A stretch of DNA of 64,000 bases from JAGDMJ01 sp963809695 (lineage in GTDB: Bacteria; Bacteroidota; Ignavibacteria; UBA10030; UBA6906): positions 1 through 64,000 of the forward strand of contig CAWEKI010000010.1 of the NCBI GenBank assembly GCA_963809695.1. Direction: 5' to 3'. This document shows positions 34,800 through 44,302 of the stretch, one piece after another. Positions within the stretch are counted from its first letter, which is position 1; each line of letters begins with the position of its first letter. Below the pieces are notes generated by a model. The model saw only the letters and a program-made list of their open reading frames with translations. It ran no database searches and was not told where the DNA came from. Both the position numbers and the translations under genes were made by a program.

Positions 34800-37575
34800 A
34801 TCTGAAGGCTTGGAGAAGATCCGGTTGAGCGAAGCGCGGGAAGGCAAAGCTCCATGGAAGAAATGGGGACCCTATCTGAGTGAAAGACAATGGGGTACCG
34901 TTCGCGAAGACTATAGCCACAATGGCGACGCCTGGGTCTACTTCCCTCACGATCAGGCCCGGTCTCGCGCATATCGCTGGGGCGAGGACGGCCTCGCGGG
35001 CATCTCCGACGACCACCAGGTGCTCTGCTTCGCACTGGCACTCTGGAACGGACGGGACCCGATACTGAAGGAACGGGCTTTCGGGTTGACCAACAGCGAG
35101 GGAAACCACGGCGAAGACGTGAAGGAGTACTACTTCTACCTTGACAGTACACCCACGCATTCATACATGAAGTACCTCTACAAGTACCCGCAAGGACCCT
35201 ACCCTTATGCTGATCTCGTCGAGACAAACCGCACGCGCAGCCGCCGGGAACTTGAGTACGAGTTGCTGGATACCGGCGTCTTCGACGGTGATCGCTACTT
35301 CGACGTGTTCGTCGAATACGCCAAGGACGGCCCGGAGGACATCCTGATTAGAATCAGTGTGTCTAATCGGGGACCCGAATCCGCTCATGTGCATGTACTG
35401 CCTACACTCTGGTTCCGCAACACTTGGTCGTGGACTGGTGGAGGCACTAAACCCACCCTCGCGCAAATGAATCAGGCGGGGGCTACTGCAGTCTCGGCCG
35501 TTCACTCCGACCCACTGTTCCGAGAACTCCTGTTAAACTACAACCTCTTCTGCGAGGGGGGGGTGCCTCTCTTGTTCACGGAAAATGAGACAAACAACGA
35601 GAAGCTGTTTGGCGCTGCAAACGCTTCCCCGTATGTCAAGGATGGCATCAACGACTTCGTGGTGCTTGGACAGAAAGATGCGGTAAATCCCGCCCTGACG
35701 GGAACAAAGGCCGCGGCCCACTACTCGCTGACGATTGACGCCGGCCAGACTCAGACCATCCGTTTGCGGTTGACACGCGCTGTCCAGGGCGAGCCTGGAA
35801 GCCCCTTCCGGCAGTTTGAAGAAACCTTCAGTGAACGAATTCGTGAAGCCGATGAGTTCTACGACAACATCACCCCGCCAGCAATCAAGACCGCTCCCGA
35901 GCGGGCCCGCGTGATGCGTCAGGCGCTTGCCGGTATGCTCTGGAGCAAGCAGTACTACTACTACGATGTCGATACGTGGCTGAAAGAACATCATGTCGGG
36001 CCGGAGTCAACACCCGCCGAGCGCAGCGGCACGCGAAATGGCTCCTGGTTCCACATGTTCAGCGACGACATCATTTCCATGCCTGACAAGTGGGAATACC
36101 CCTGGTTCGCAGCGTGGGACCTCGCGTTTCACACGCTTCCTCTGGCATCCGTGGATCCGGATTTTGCGAAATCACAGCTGGCAGTACTGCTGCGCAACGA
36201 ATACATCCACCCGAACGGCCAGATACCGGCATACGAGTGGAACTTCGGAGATGTCAACCCGCCTGTGCATGCGTATGCAACTATTCAGATCTATCTGCAG
36301 GACAAGGAGCGGAATCACGGAAAAGGTGATATCGCGTTCCTGAGGGCGGCATTTGAGAAACTGCTTCTGAACCACACCTGGTGGGTGAACCGCAAGGATC
36401 GTGCCGGGAGCAACGTTTTCGAGGGAGGCTTCCTCGGTTTAGATAACATCGGGGTCTTCGACCGCAGTGCTCCCCTGCCGACCGGCGGCTACCTCGAACA
36501 GGCGGACGGCACGGCCTGGATGGTCTTCTTCAGCCAGCAGATGCTGCGGATTGCCGTGGAACTCGCGCTTCATGAACCTCACTACGAGCAGTTCGTCTCG
36601 AAATTTGCCGAGAACACGATGTGGATCGCAGGGTCGATGGACCGCATCGGCGGGGGCAGTGAGAAGATGTGGGACGACGAGGATGGATTCTTCTATGACG
36701 TGCTGCGTCTTCCCGACGGCAACTCGATGCGGCTCAAGGTGAGGTCGATGGTGGGTTTGTTACCACTTGCGGCAGTGGCCATTTTCGAGGAAGACTTCCT
36801 CAAGCAGCTCCCAACCTTCCGGAAACACGCGGTACGGTTTATGGATCGCCATCCGGAACTGGCTGCGAACGTCCATATGCCAACGAAGCCGGGTGTGGGC
36901 GGCAGGCGCATGCTCTCCATCCTTAACGAAGAGAAACTGCGGCGCATTCTTGCGAGGATGCTGGATGAGAACGAATTCTTCGGGCCTCACGGTATCCGTG
37001 CTCTGTCGCGCTACCACCGGGATCACCCGTTCATTTTCAGGCAGGGCGACCGGGAATTCACGGTGTCGTATCTGCCGGCCGATTCCGACAGCGGAATGTT
37101 TGGCGGGAATTCCAACTGGAGGGGGCCGGTCTGGCTGCCGGTAAACCTCATGCTCTACAATGCGCTCCTTCGGCTTGGTGTCTACTACGGTGATGCCTTC
37201 ACCGTGGATTGCCCGACTGGTTCCGGGCGGGAGCTCAATCTGATCGAAGTAGCACATGAGCTTGCCGAGCGTCTGATATCGACATTTGAGCCGGACGCGT
37301 CAGGGCGCAGGCCGGTCTTCGGCGGCACAGAGAAGTTCCAGAGCGACCCACACTGGCGGGATCTCATTCTGTTTTACGAATACTTCCATGGAGACAATGG
37401 CGCGGGCGTTGGTGCCAGCCACCAGACCGGATGGACCGGTTGCATTGCGCGGATCATCCTGACCAACGGTCTCTTTACAAAAGAAATCCTGAGCGATCGT
37501 GATATCGAGGGGAGGGTCTTCAAGGGTATCGTGCCGGACGAATCTGACGAGACTACAAAGGAGAAAACCAGATGA
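34786..37575 (+). CDS. GH63-type (MGH1-like) glycoside hydrolase
   Basis: A 929-residue cytoplasmic enzyme (no signal peptide) of the glucosidase/mannosylglycerate-hydrolase-like group. The N-terminal beta domain contains LSERQWGTVREDYS, YRWGEDGLAGISDDHQ and GLTNSEGNHGEDVKEYYFYL. The (alpha/alpha)6 catalytic part contains WYPWFAAWDLAFH-like YPWFAAWDLAFHTLPLAS, IPAYEWNFGDVNPPV and GNSNWRGPVWLPVNLML. These features are typical of the family; the substrate is probably an alpha-glucoside. The usual N-terminus may have been lost at the mobA junction, since the first ~15 residues are atypical and no ribosome site is visible. It overlaps the glucose dehydrogenase gene by four bases. Confidence 0.88.
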   Translation: MQAVRSEGLEKIRLSEAREGKAPWKKWGPYLSERQWGTVREDYSHNGDAWVYFPHDQARSRAYRWGEDGLAGISDDHQVLCFALALWNGRDPILKERAFGLTNSEGNHGEDVKEYYFYLDSTPTHSYMKYLYKYPQGPYPYADLVETNRTRSRRELEYELLDTGVFDGDRYFDVFVEYAKDGPEDILIRISVSNRGPESAHVHVLPTLWFRNTWSWTGGGTKPTLAQMNQAGATAVSAVHSDPLFRELLLNYNLFCEGGVPLLFTENETNNEKLFGAANASPYVKDGINDFVVLGQKDAVNPALTGTKAAAHYSLTIDAGQTQTIRLRLTRAVQGEPGSPFRQFEETFSERIREADEFYDNITPPAIKTAPERARVMRQALAGMLWSKQYYYYDVDTWLKEHHVGPESTPAERSGTRNGSWFHMFSDDIISMPDKWEYPWFAAWDLAFHTLPLASVDPDFAKSQLAVLLRNEYIHPNGQIPAYEWNFGDVNPPVHAYATIQIYLQDKERNHGKGDIAFLRAAFEKLLLNHTWWVNRKDRAGSNVFEGGFLGLDNIGVFDRSAPLPTGGYLEQADGTAWMVFFSQQMLRIAVELALHEPHYEQFVSKFAENTMWIAGSMDRIGGGSEKMWDDEDGFFYDVLRLPDGNSMRLKVRSMVGLLPLAAVAIFEEDFLKQLPTFRKHAVRFMDRHPELAANVHMPTKPGVGGRRMLSILNEEKLRRILARMLDENEFFGPHGIRALSRYHRDHPFIFRQGDREFTVSYLPADSDSGMFGGNSNWRGPVWLPVNLMLYNALLRLGVYYGDAFTVDCPTGSGRELNLIEVAHELAERLISTFEPDASGRRPVFGGTEKFQSDPHWRDLILFYEYFHGDNGAGVGASHQTGWTGCIARIILTNGLFTKEILSDRDIEGRVFKGIVPDESDETTKEKTR

Positions 37576-38621
37576 AGGCAATCACGGTGGAACCAAAGAA
37601 ATCAAAGACCGCAAGGCTGGAAGAGATCCCGGAACCCGACGCCCGCAATGGATCGGTTCTCGTGGAGGCAGTGGCCGTTGGGGTGTGCGGGACTGACGTC
37701 GAAATCGTTGAGGGCAAGTATGGTTGGGCCCCTCCCGGCAAGACGCGCCTCGTCCTGGGCCACGAATCCCTCGGCCGCGTGATCGATCCAGGACCGACCT
37801 CAGGATTTATGAAGGGGGATCTCGTGGTGGGAATTGTCCGGCGTCCCGATCCGGTTCCTTGCCCGAGCTGTGCGGTGGGGGAGTGGGACATGTGCCGCAA
37901 TGGTCAATACACCGAGCGTGGCATCAAGCAAATTGACGGCTACATGTCTGAGCGATGGAGGATCGAGCCCGAGTACGCGATGAAAGTTGACGCGTCTCTC
38001 GGCATGCTTGGCGTGTTGCTTGAGCCGACGACGGTTGTCACCAAAGCGTGGGAGATGGTGAGAGTGATAGGTCAGCGCTCGTTCTGGGAACCACGGAATG
38101 TGCTCGTCACCGGTGCAGGGCCCATTGGCCTTCTGGCAGCTCTCGTCGGCGTGCAGCATGGATTGGATGTCCATGTCCTGGATCGCGTAACATCGGGTCC
38201 CAAGGTCGATCTCGTGAAAGCCCTCGGTGCGACGTATCATTCGACAACCGTTGCGAATGTAGGCTTCGAGCCGGACATTATCGTCGAGTGCACCGGTGTC
38301 GGGCAAGTTGTCGCCGAATCGATTCTCAGGGTGGGGTCCGGCGGCATCGTCTGTCTCACAGGTGTCGGCAGCGGTGGCGCGGCAGCTGGGGCGGCCATTG
38401 CGGATGTTGCCGCGGGGGCAGTGCTGCGAAATAACGTCATTGTCGGAAGTGTGAATGCCAACAAGCGGCACTGGTATAAGGCTGGTGAAGCCCTGGCGCG
38501 TGCGGACCGCTCGTGGCTTGCGCGCCTGGTGACGCGGCGTGAGCGTCCGGAGAACTTCACGCAGGCTCTCCAACGAATGCCGGAAGACATCAAAGTCATC
38601 ATTCAGTTCTCGGATATATGA
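37572..38621 (+). CDS. Glucose 1-dehydrogenase-like zinc enzyme
   Basis: A 349-residue medium-chain dehydrogenase of the archaeal/bacterial glucose dehydrogenase type. Catalytic zinc residues lie in GVCGTDVEIVEG and LGHESLGRV; the structural zinc loop is CPSCAVGEWDMC; the NADP fold is NVLVTGAGPIGLLAAL; and LEPTTVVTKAWE is characteristic of the subgroup. It would oxidise glucose to gluconolactone. It is coupled to the hydrolase (ATGA), so glucose released by that enzyme would be its likely substrate. Confidence 0.88.
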   Translation: MKAITVEPKKSKTARLEEIPEPDARNGSVLVEAVAVGVCGTDVEIVEGKYGWAPPGKTRLVLGHESLGRVIDPGPTSGFMKGDLVVGIVRRPDPVPCPSCAVGEWDMCRNGQYTERGIKQIDGYMSERWRIEPEYAMKVDASLGMLGVLLEPTTVVTKAWEMVRVIGQRSFWEPRNVLVTGAGPIGLLAALVGVQHGLDVHVLDRVTSGPKVDLVKALGATYHSTTVANVGFEPDIIVECTGVGQVVAESILRVGSGGIVCLTGVGSGGAAAGAAIADVAAGAVLRNNVIVGSVNANKRHWYKAGEALARADRSWLARLVTRRERPENFTQALQRMPEDIKVIIQFSDI

Positions 38622-38645
38622 TGGGAAACCATTAAGGTGTGATTC

Positions 38646-38825
38646 ATGACAGAAACTGAAATCAGTCAGGTATCGATCAACTGCAGACCACCTTTTTCCT
38701 GAATCTCTCTCCGTCGTGGAACACGTCAAGATGGGGATGTCGTGTTCCAGCCGCGCAAGGTCCAGCGTTCCGGCCTGTTCAAAGCGGCGGAGGGAAACGT
38801 GCTGATCTATATCCACAATGAGTAA
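38646..38825 (+). pseudogene. Relic of a short unknown protein, readable in several frames
   Basis: An ATG at 38646 begins MTETEISQVSIN. Continuing in a second frame gives TTFFLNLSPSWNTSRWG, and a third frame (38736-38825) gives VFQPRKVQRSGLFKAAEGN to a TAA. The pieces together would make a ~58-residue protein broken by two indels. I do not recognise the family. Confidence 0.35.
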
Positions 38826-38932
38826 CCGGGAGGTGGGACGCACATGGTAACTGCTGTCGGCTCTGACCGTGCGGGAATTGGACTGAAGGCGGAAAGCAAG
38901 AATCCATCTTGAGGAAAGAAAGGAAGAACTAC

Positions 38933-39139
38933 ATGCTGCCCGGTATGATTGGTCCCGGAAGGATGGGAGGCAACATAGAGCGCCGAGTGATGCGCGGCCG
39001 TGTGGCTGCAGATCGATTCGTGCCGGTGGGCGGGCGTGCCTTTCCTTTTTCGCACAGGCAAGAATCTGCCGGCCACGGTGAGCGGGATGAGATGATTTAC
39101 ACCTTGTCGCCAAGAAGGCGCAGGCGTACAGGTACTTAA
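38933..39139 (+). pseudogene. Relic of 6-phosphogluconate dehydrogenase (gnd) N-terminus
   Basis: The ATG at 38933 has a good AAGGAAG ribosome site. The first ~24 residues, MLPGMIGPGRMGGNIERRVM, match the decarboxylating 6-phosphogluconate dehydrogenase start (MxLGMIGLGRMGxNxVRRLM), with Leu-to-Pro and Val-to-Glu changes. After MRGR the match stops and the frame continues as unrelated Arg-rich sequence to 39139. The enzyme would use gluconate phosphate, fitting between glucose dehydrogenase and gpi. Over 95% of the gene is gone. Confidence 0.55.
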
Positions 39140-39152
39140 GGAGGAAATGATC

Positions 39153-40853
39153 ATGGCAGCAAAGAAAACCGTGCAGAAATTCGGCCGGAAATCTGCACCG
39201 AGGGGCCGGGGAAAATCGGTGAAACCGGTCTCGAGCGGTCGCGCATGGGTGGCCCTGGCGAAGCATTATCGAAAGATCAAAAACGTTCATCTCAGGACCT
39301 TGTTTGCACGCGATCCCGCACGGGGCGAGCGATTTTTGCTGCAAGCGGTGGGGTTGTATCTCGACTATTCCAAACATCGCATCACCGACGAGACCCTGCG
39401 ACTCCTGTTGGCCCTGGCCGACGAGAGTGGTTTGCGCGGGAAAATCGATGCGATGTTCCGTGGCGACAAGATCAATCTCACTGAGAACCGGGCGGTGCTG
39501 CACGTGGCGCTGCGCGCGCCGCGCGGCGAAAAGATCATGGTGGACGGCACGGACGTTGTACCCGGAGTCCATGCCGTGCTCGACAAGATGGCCGAATTCT
39601 CCAATCGCGTGCGCAGTGGCGAATGGAAGGGTTACACTGGCAAACGCATTCGCAATGTGGTCAACATCGGCATCGGCGGCTCAGACCTCGGCCCGGTCAT
39701 GGCGTATGAGGCGCTGCGCCACTACTCGGCGCGCGACATGACCTTCCGCTTTGTCTCCAACGTGGACGGCACTGATTTTGCGGAGGCCACACGCGACTTC
39801 GACGCGGCGGAAACCCTGTTCATCGTTTCTTCCAAGACATTCACCACGTTGGAGACGATGACCAACGCACAGACAGCCCGTGCATGGGCGCTGGCAACGC
39901 TCAAGGTCGACGCTGCAATTGCGAAGCATTTCGTCGCCGTCTCTACCAATGCGGCCGAGGTGTCAAGGTTCGGCATTGACACGGCCAACATGTTCGGTTT
40001 CTGGGACTGGGTCGGCGGTCGTTACTCGATGGACTCCGCCATCGGTCTTTCAACGATGCTGGCCATCGGGTCTGAGAACTTCCGGTCGCTGCTGGCCGGC
40101 TTCCATGAAATGGACGAGCACTTCTGCACCGCGCCTTTCCAGAAGAATCTGCCGGTGCTGATAGGCCTGCTCGGAGTCTGGTACAACAACTTCTTTGGCG
40201 CGCAGACGGTGGCCGTACTGCCCTACGATCAATATCTGAAACGCTTTCCTGCATATTTGCAGCAATTGACGATGGAGAGCCTTGGCAAGCATGTCGCGCT
40301 CGACGGCACAATGACCAGCGGGTATCAAACCGGGCCGATCATCTGGGGGGAGCCGGGCACCAACGGGCAACACTCGTTCTACCAGTTGATTCACCAGGGA
40401 ACGAAGCTGATTCCGTGCGACTTCATCGGCTTTTCAAACACGCTCAATCCGCTTGGAGGCCATCACGATATCCTGATGTCGAATATCTTTGCCCAGGCGG
40501 AAGCGTTGGCGTTTGGCAAGACAGCCGCGGAGGTAAAAGCGGAAGGCACGCCGGATTGGCTGGTGCCGCACCGAACGTTTGAGGGCAACCGGCCGAGCAC
40601 CGTGATTCTGGCCGATCGCCTCACGCCGGAGATCCTGGGAAAGCTGGTGGCGCTGTATGAGCACAGCGTCTTCACGCAGGGCGCCGTCTGGAACATCGAC
40701 CCGTTCGATCAATGGGGCGTTGAGCTGGGCAAAGTGCTGGCGAAGCGCATTATCCCGGAATTGGAAAGCGCGGAGCTGCCTGACCTACAGCACGACAGTT
40801 CAACCGACACGCTAATTCGGCAGTATCGCAAGATGCGAGGAAGGAGACTGTAA
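39153..40853 (+). CDS. pgi: Glucose-6-phosphate isomerase
   Basis: A 566-residue enzyme interconverting glucose 6-phosphate and fructose 6-phosphate. The sugar-phosphate isomerase motifs are present: NIGIGGSDLGPVMAYEAL, SSKTFTTLETMTN, the PGI signature DWVGGRYSMDSAIGLS, and GAVWNIDPFDQWGVELGK. A Lys/Arg-rich tail of about 30 residues precedes the family start. ATG 39153 is preferred to ATG 39147 because AAGGAGG then has an 8-base spacing. The last gene of the sugar block. Confidence 0.95.
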   Translation: MAAKKTVQKFGRKSAPRGRGKSVKPVSSGRAWVALAKHYRKIKNVHLRTLFARDPARGERFLLQAVGLYLDYSKHRITDETLRLLLALADESGLRGKIDAMFRGDKINLTENRAVLHVALRAPRGEKIMVDGTDVVPGVHAVLDKMAEFSNRVRSGEWKGYTGKRIRNVVNIGIGGSDLGPVMAYEALRHYSARDMTFRFVSNVDGTDFAEATRDFDAAETLFIVSSKTFTTLETMTNAQTARAWALATLKVDAAIAKHFVAVSTNAAEVSRFGIDTANMFGFWDWVGGRYSMDSAIGLSTMLAIGSENFRSLLAGFHEMDEHFCTAPFQKNLPVLIGLLGVWYNNFFGAQTVAVLPYDQYLKRFPAYLQQLTMESLGKHVALDGTMTSGYQTGPIIWGEPGTNGQHSFYQLIHQGTKLIPCDFIGFSNTLNPLGGHHDILMSNIFAQAEALAFGKTAAEVKAEGTPDWLVPHRTFEGNRPSTVILADRLTPEILGKLVALYEHSVFTQGAVWNIDPFDQWGVELGKVLAKRIIPELESAELPDLQHDSSTDTLIRQYRKMRGRRL

Positions 40854-41200
40854 AGTAGCACGCCCCGTCGTCAAAGTCATGTGGGGTGATGGGCCAGGTC
40901 CGCCTGGACTGGCAATCACCAAGACCCTTTCACCCCCTGCGGACCTGATCGCCGAAGCAGGCGGCCCGGGGGGTCGGGAACTTCGCCGATATGCCATTTT
41001 GTTGAAATCTGCAGGACATCGGTTTCGCGTATGTTCCGCAATCTAGCTGCATCCCCCCTCATGCAACTCGGTGCCGTGACACTTGCGGCACCTGCACTTG
41101 GATCCGTTGGAATCGCGTTCCTGCCCGTTTGCTGGCTCTGCCCATTCCTCCCGCTTCGGCCGGCCCAAAGGGGCTTATTTTCCACATACGAGAGGGAAAG
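40854..41200. other. Gene-free stretch of about 350 bp
   Basis: No reading frame here shows family resemblance. CCAGGTCCGCCTGGACTGG at about 40898 is a short inverted repeat that might terminate the pgi transcript, without a T-run. A ribosome-site-like GAGGGAAAG directly precedes the next gene. Confidence 0.4.
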
Positions 41201-41653
41201 ATGAACAGAGGAGTCATTATTCTGGTGGTCTGTATTCTCCTGGGGGCAGCGTCGGCATCAGCCCAGGAAAAGGCGTCGACCACGCGCCTCGAGCGTCAAC
41301 ACCAACTCACCCGATTCCAGAAGGGCCTCATGAAGAACAGCGAGGAGAGCCTTCGTGAAGCCATCGAAAGCCCAAGGGTTGAACTACAGGAAACGGGGAT
41401 CCAGGCTGTGCGCGATCTGGAACAACTGGACACACACTATCCATTCACATTGCTTATCGACCCCCTCTCGGATAAGCTGAAGGATGAGAACGCTGATGAA
41501 ACGGTTCGGGTGCTCGCGGCGCTCGCACTGGATGAGTTGCATTCCGAGGCCGGCGATGCTGCAATTCAGTCTGTCGGTGAAAAGAGTTCAGACAGCGAAT
41601 TGAAGGATGTTTGCAAAGCCCTGCTGATCAGGAGCTGGTTTGAGTCTCCTTAG
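41201..41653 (+). CDS. Small secreted HEAT-repeat-like protein
   Basis: A 150-residue protein with signal peptide (VIILVVCILLGAASASA). The mature part is helical and charged, with a repeat-like pattern (ESPRVELQETGIQAVRDLEQL, ADETVRVLAALALDEL) that resembles two HEAT units. The ATG follows GAGGGAAAG. No function is known. It stands alone between pgi and the LysE-type gene. Confidence 0.65.
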   Translation: MNRGVIILVVCILLGAASASAQEKASTTRLERQHQLTRFQKGLMKNSEESLREAIESPRVELQETGIQAVRDLEQLDTHYPFTLLIDPLSDKLKDENADETVRVLAALALDELHSEAGDAAIQSVGEKSSDSELKDVCKALLIRSWFESP

Positions 41654-41803
41654 TTCGGCGAAGAACAAGATTGGCACAGACTCCAATGACACCGTCAACG
41701 GCGGGGGGCTGTTGGGTTCACTCCCTCATGTGTCTTTCGGATTGATGCAGGAAACAGTACCTTGTGGCACAGTATTCCTGACCTGAGATCAGCGAGACGC
41801 AAG

Positions 41804-42433
41804 ATGCTCGAGCAGATACTTCTTGGAAGTGGTTTTGCCTTCGCGGCTGCGGTCCAACCAGGTCCCCTGCAAGCATATCTCATTGCCCAAACGCTGGCTC
41901 ATGGCCTCCGTCGATCGTTTCCTGCCGCCTTTGCACCGATCCTCAGCGATATTCCCATTGCCGCGCTTGTGCTGGTGCTGTTGACGAACATTCCACCGGA
42001 ATTTGTATTGGTTCTCCAGGTCGTTGGCGGATCATTTCTTCTCTTTCTCGCCTTCGGAGCGTATCGGTCTTTTCGCAATTACCAACATGTGCTTTCCCGA
42101 TCGTCTGTGTCAGTTCGCCGGACGTTTTTCAGCGCTGTGGTAGTGAATCTTTTGAATCCTAACGCGTATCTCGGCTGGGCTCTGATTATGGGGCCACTGG
42201 TTGCCGGCGCATGGAAACGATCCCCGTTGAATGGGATTGCCCTGATCGGCGCATTCTATACGATGATGATTCTTACGACTCTTGCGATTCTCGCCCTGTT
42301 CGCACGTGCACGTTCTCTTGGCCCCCGGCTGGCGCGCGCTCTCACAGGTCTTTCGGCGGTTGCGCTCGGGATCTTTGGCTTGTATCAGATCTGGAGGGGT
42401 GGAATAGCGTTTATTGAAACGTTCGTGCTCTAG
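41804..42433 (+). CDS. LysE/RhtB-family exporter
   Basis: A 209-residue inner-membrane protein with about six helices. GFAFAAAVQPGPLQAYLIAQ matches the N-terminal LysE signature (xxPGPxxxxxxxxxxxGxxxG), and NLLNPNAYLGWALIMGP is the second conserved motif. Members export amino acids or related compounds. ATG 41804 is chosen because the first helix starts right after it. Its end overlaps the convergent GT87-like gene by four bases. Confidence 0.82.
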   Translation: MLEQILLGSGFAFAAAVQPGPLQAYLIAQTLAHGLRRSFPAAFAPILSDIPIAALVLVLLTNIPPEFVLVLQVVGGSFLLFLAFGAYRSFRNYQHVLSRSSVSVRRTFFSAVVVNLLNPNAYLGWALIMGPLVAGAWKRSPLNGIALIGAFYTMMILTTLAILALFARARSLGPRLARALTGLSAVALGIFGLYQIWRGGIAFIETFVL

Positions 42434-43710
42434 CTTTCTATTGCTGTGTTGTTACGGACTGACGGTCGACGCTTTACCCGCGAGATCTTGATGTAACAGA
42501 ACAGTATCCCCAGGCCGGCATACAACTTTGGGTAGGCTAAAAGAATCAACGGAAATGTGGATTCCTGGAGTGTCTTGTACCTCAGAGGGAGGGCCAGTAC
42601 AAGTACGGACACCAGAAAAAGTCCACTGAGTGCGTGCAGGCGAGTCTTTGCCTCCCTACGATCCTGGAATTCGAAGATCAAGCCAGCTACGAGAGGAAGC
42701 ATGAGGAGGAAGTGATACTCCTCAGCGAGGGGGGCCGTCACAACACTTACTGCTATCGCGGCAGAAAAGCCCAGAACTGTTTCACGGGAGGTCGTTGAGC
42801 GCGATCGAATCAGCACGATGACGATTATCGAGAGATTGATCGAGTAACTGACGATCGTAACGAAAAGCCCGGGAAGGACAGTCACGGGATTTGGAAGCCA
42901 AAGAGGATCGAACGTGAAGAGGTGAAACAATAGACTGTTCACAGTCTGAAATGCCACATGGGCGTCGGTAGGGCGACGGCCAAGTCCGGCGACCACACCG
43001 CTGGCGAAGCGTTCCCAGGATGCCGGGTGAAAAACCGGGAGCGTTACAAGTATGCCAATGACCACCGTCAATGCAAAGGCGGTTGCAGCTTTCCGGTGTC
43101 CCCGAAGCACAAACCAGATGGCGGGGATGATGCCGTATCCCTTTGAGAGAAATGCCAGGCCCGCCGCCGATCCGGCGATGCCTTCGCGTGCCTCTGCGAT
43201 CGTCCATGCAGCAAGCATGAGTAGAGAAAATAACATGAAGTAGATCTGGCCAAGCGCAATTCCGTCATAAATGGGGTGCCAGAGAAACGCGAGCGCAAGG
43301 ACACCCCACATCCGCACATCATGCCATGTAACCCCGTACGCCCTCAACATTGCGTATAAGCCGATCCCGAAGAAGGCCAGCGAGAGAACCGTCCACGCGA
43401 CCTTCGCCTCAACAGGCGGAAGCCAGGCCACGGGCAGGAGGGCAAGTGCGGTTGTGGGCGGATTGTTAGGCATGTCCAGGATGCCCTCGATTCCGTACGA
43501 TTGAATCCGGGCGTTGAATTCCCCATAAGAGTAGGCGCCTTCGAATGGAACGCCTTCCAGGAGCATCCGGCTGTATGTGTAGTACATGGCGAAACCGTGC
43601 GTCACCCGTGTCGACGTGCGGATCGCGTGAAGAAAAAAGATGAGGCCCAACGTGAGAGCGAGGACCGACAGAGGTGTGCGGAACCGTTGAATGGACTGTT
43701 CCTGCTTCAT
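42430..43710 (-). CDS. GT87-family-like polytopic membrane protein
   Basis: A 426-residue protein with about ten membrane helices and a first external loop carrying MPNNPPTTALALLPVAWLPP, typical of DUF2029/glycosyltransferase 87 (alpha-mannosyltransferase-like, polyprenol-linked donors). The loop between helices 1 and 2 holds an acidic patch (GEFNARIQSYGIEG). The acceptor is unknown. Monocistronic; a hairpin lies upstream at 43784. Confidence 0.7.
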   Translation of the reverse strand: MKQEQSIQRFRTPLSVLALTLGLIFFLHAIRTSTRVTHGFAMYYTYSRMLLEGVPFEGAYSYGEFNARIQSYGIEGILDMPNNPPTTALALLPVAWLPPVEAKVAWTVLSLAFFGIGLYAMLRAYGVTWHDVRMWGVLALAFLWHPIYDGIALGQIYFMLFSLLMLAAWTIAEAREGIAGSAAGLAFLSKGYGIIPAIWFVLRGHRKAATAFALTVVIGILVTLPVFHPASWERFASGVVAGLGRRPTDAHVAFQTVNSLLFHLFTFDPLWLPNPVTVLPGLFVTIVSYSINLSIIVIVLIRSRSTTSRETVLGFSAAIAVSVVTAPLAEEYHFLLMLPLVAGLIFEFQDRREAKTRLHALSGLFLVSVLVLALPLRYKTLQESTFPLILLAYPKLYAGLGILFCYIKISRVKRRPSVRNNTAIES

Positions 43711-43783
43711 GGGGAGCCTCTAGTACCTGGCAAGAGAGGAAATCTCCAGGTCCAGCAAGAAGGAATGGTGATGAAGTCTATCC

Positions 43784-43815
43784 GGCGGGCATCCGTTCAT
43801 CGACGGGTGCCCGCC
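43784..43815. terminator. GC-rich hairpin between genes
   Basis: GGCGGGCA (43784-43791) pairs with TGCCCGCC (43808-43815). It lies just downstream of the DsrE gene (minus strand) and probably ends that operon. No long T-run is visible. Confidence 0.55.
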
Positions 43816-43863
43816 TGTGCGTTGTGAGGTGAAAGCGGGATCTGCGCTCGATCAAACTCGCGC

Positions 43864-44280
43864 CTAGCGCCCCACCTTGATATAGCCCCACCCCTCATGC
43901 TGTTTTGAGATGATCTCGTAAATACCGTCCGGCACCGTACCAACAGTGTTGAGGATCGCGCTCTTTGCCACGTTGTTATTTTTGAGAGCAGCCTCGCACA
44001 CTTTGAAGGCCACATTCGGATTCTTCACCGCGTTTTCCACATCACGGATGTACGTGGATCGATCGGGCATCACCAGTTCGAACCCTTTGCCGTACATGAC
44101 AACTTCAATCTTCGCCTGGGGGTTTGACTGAGTAATCTCTTTGACCCAGCGCATCACCGCCCGCTGATTGAGGCTGTCGCTGCTTGTCAGGTCAAAAACT
44201 ACCCGGTATGGCGTTTCCTGGGACCAAACAAGGCCCGCGGAGAAAAGCACAAAGAAAGCAAGAACAAGAATCCGACGCAT
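43864..44280 (-). CDS. Secreted DsrE-family protein
   Basis: A 138-residue protein with signal peptide (MRRILVLAFFVLFSAGLVWS). The mature domain is a DsrE/TusD fold: YRVVFDLTSSD, AKIEVVMYGKGFELVM, and the single conserved Cys in FKVCEAALKNN, the position that carries persulfide in relatives. AGGAGG precedes the ATG. It follows the two YeeE/YedE halves in one operon, so it probably accepts or relays sulfane sulfur in the periplasm. Confidence 0.8.
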   Translation of the reverse strand: MRRILVLAFFVLFSAGLVWSQETPYRVVFDLTSSDSLNQRAVMRWVKEITQSNPQAKIEVVMYGKGFELVMPDRSTYIRDVENAVKNPNVAFKVCEAALKNNNVAKSAILNTVGTVPDGIYEIISKQHEGWGYIKVGR

Positions 44281-44302
44281 GATGCCTCCTGTGGATGTGA
44301 GT

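Noticed and set aside
37800..39572. Minus-strand frame of about 590 codons covering glucose dehydrogenase, the gap and the pgi start
   Set aside because: Antisense to two clear enzymes, no motif, composition typical of shadow frames.
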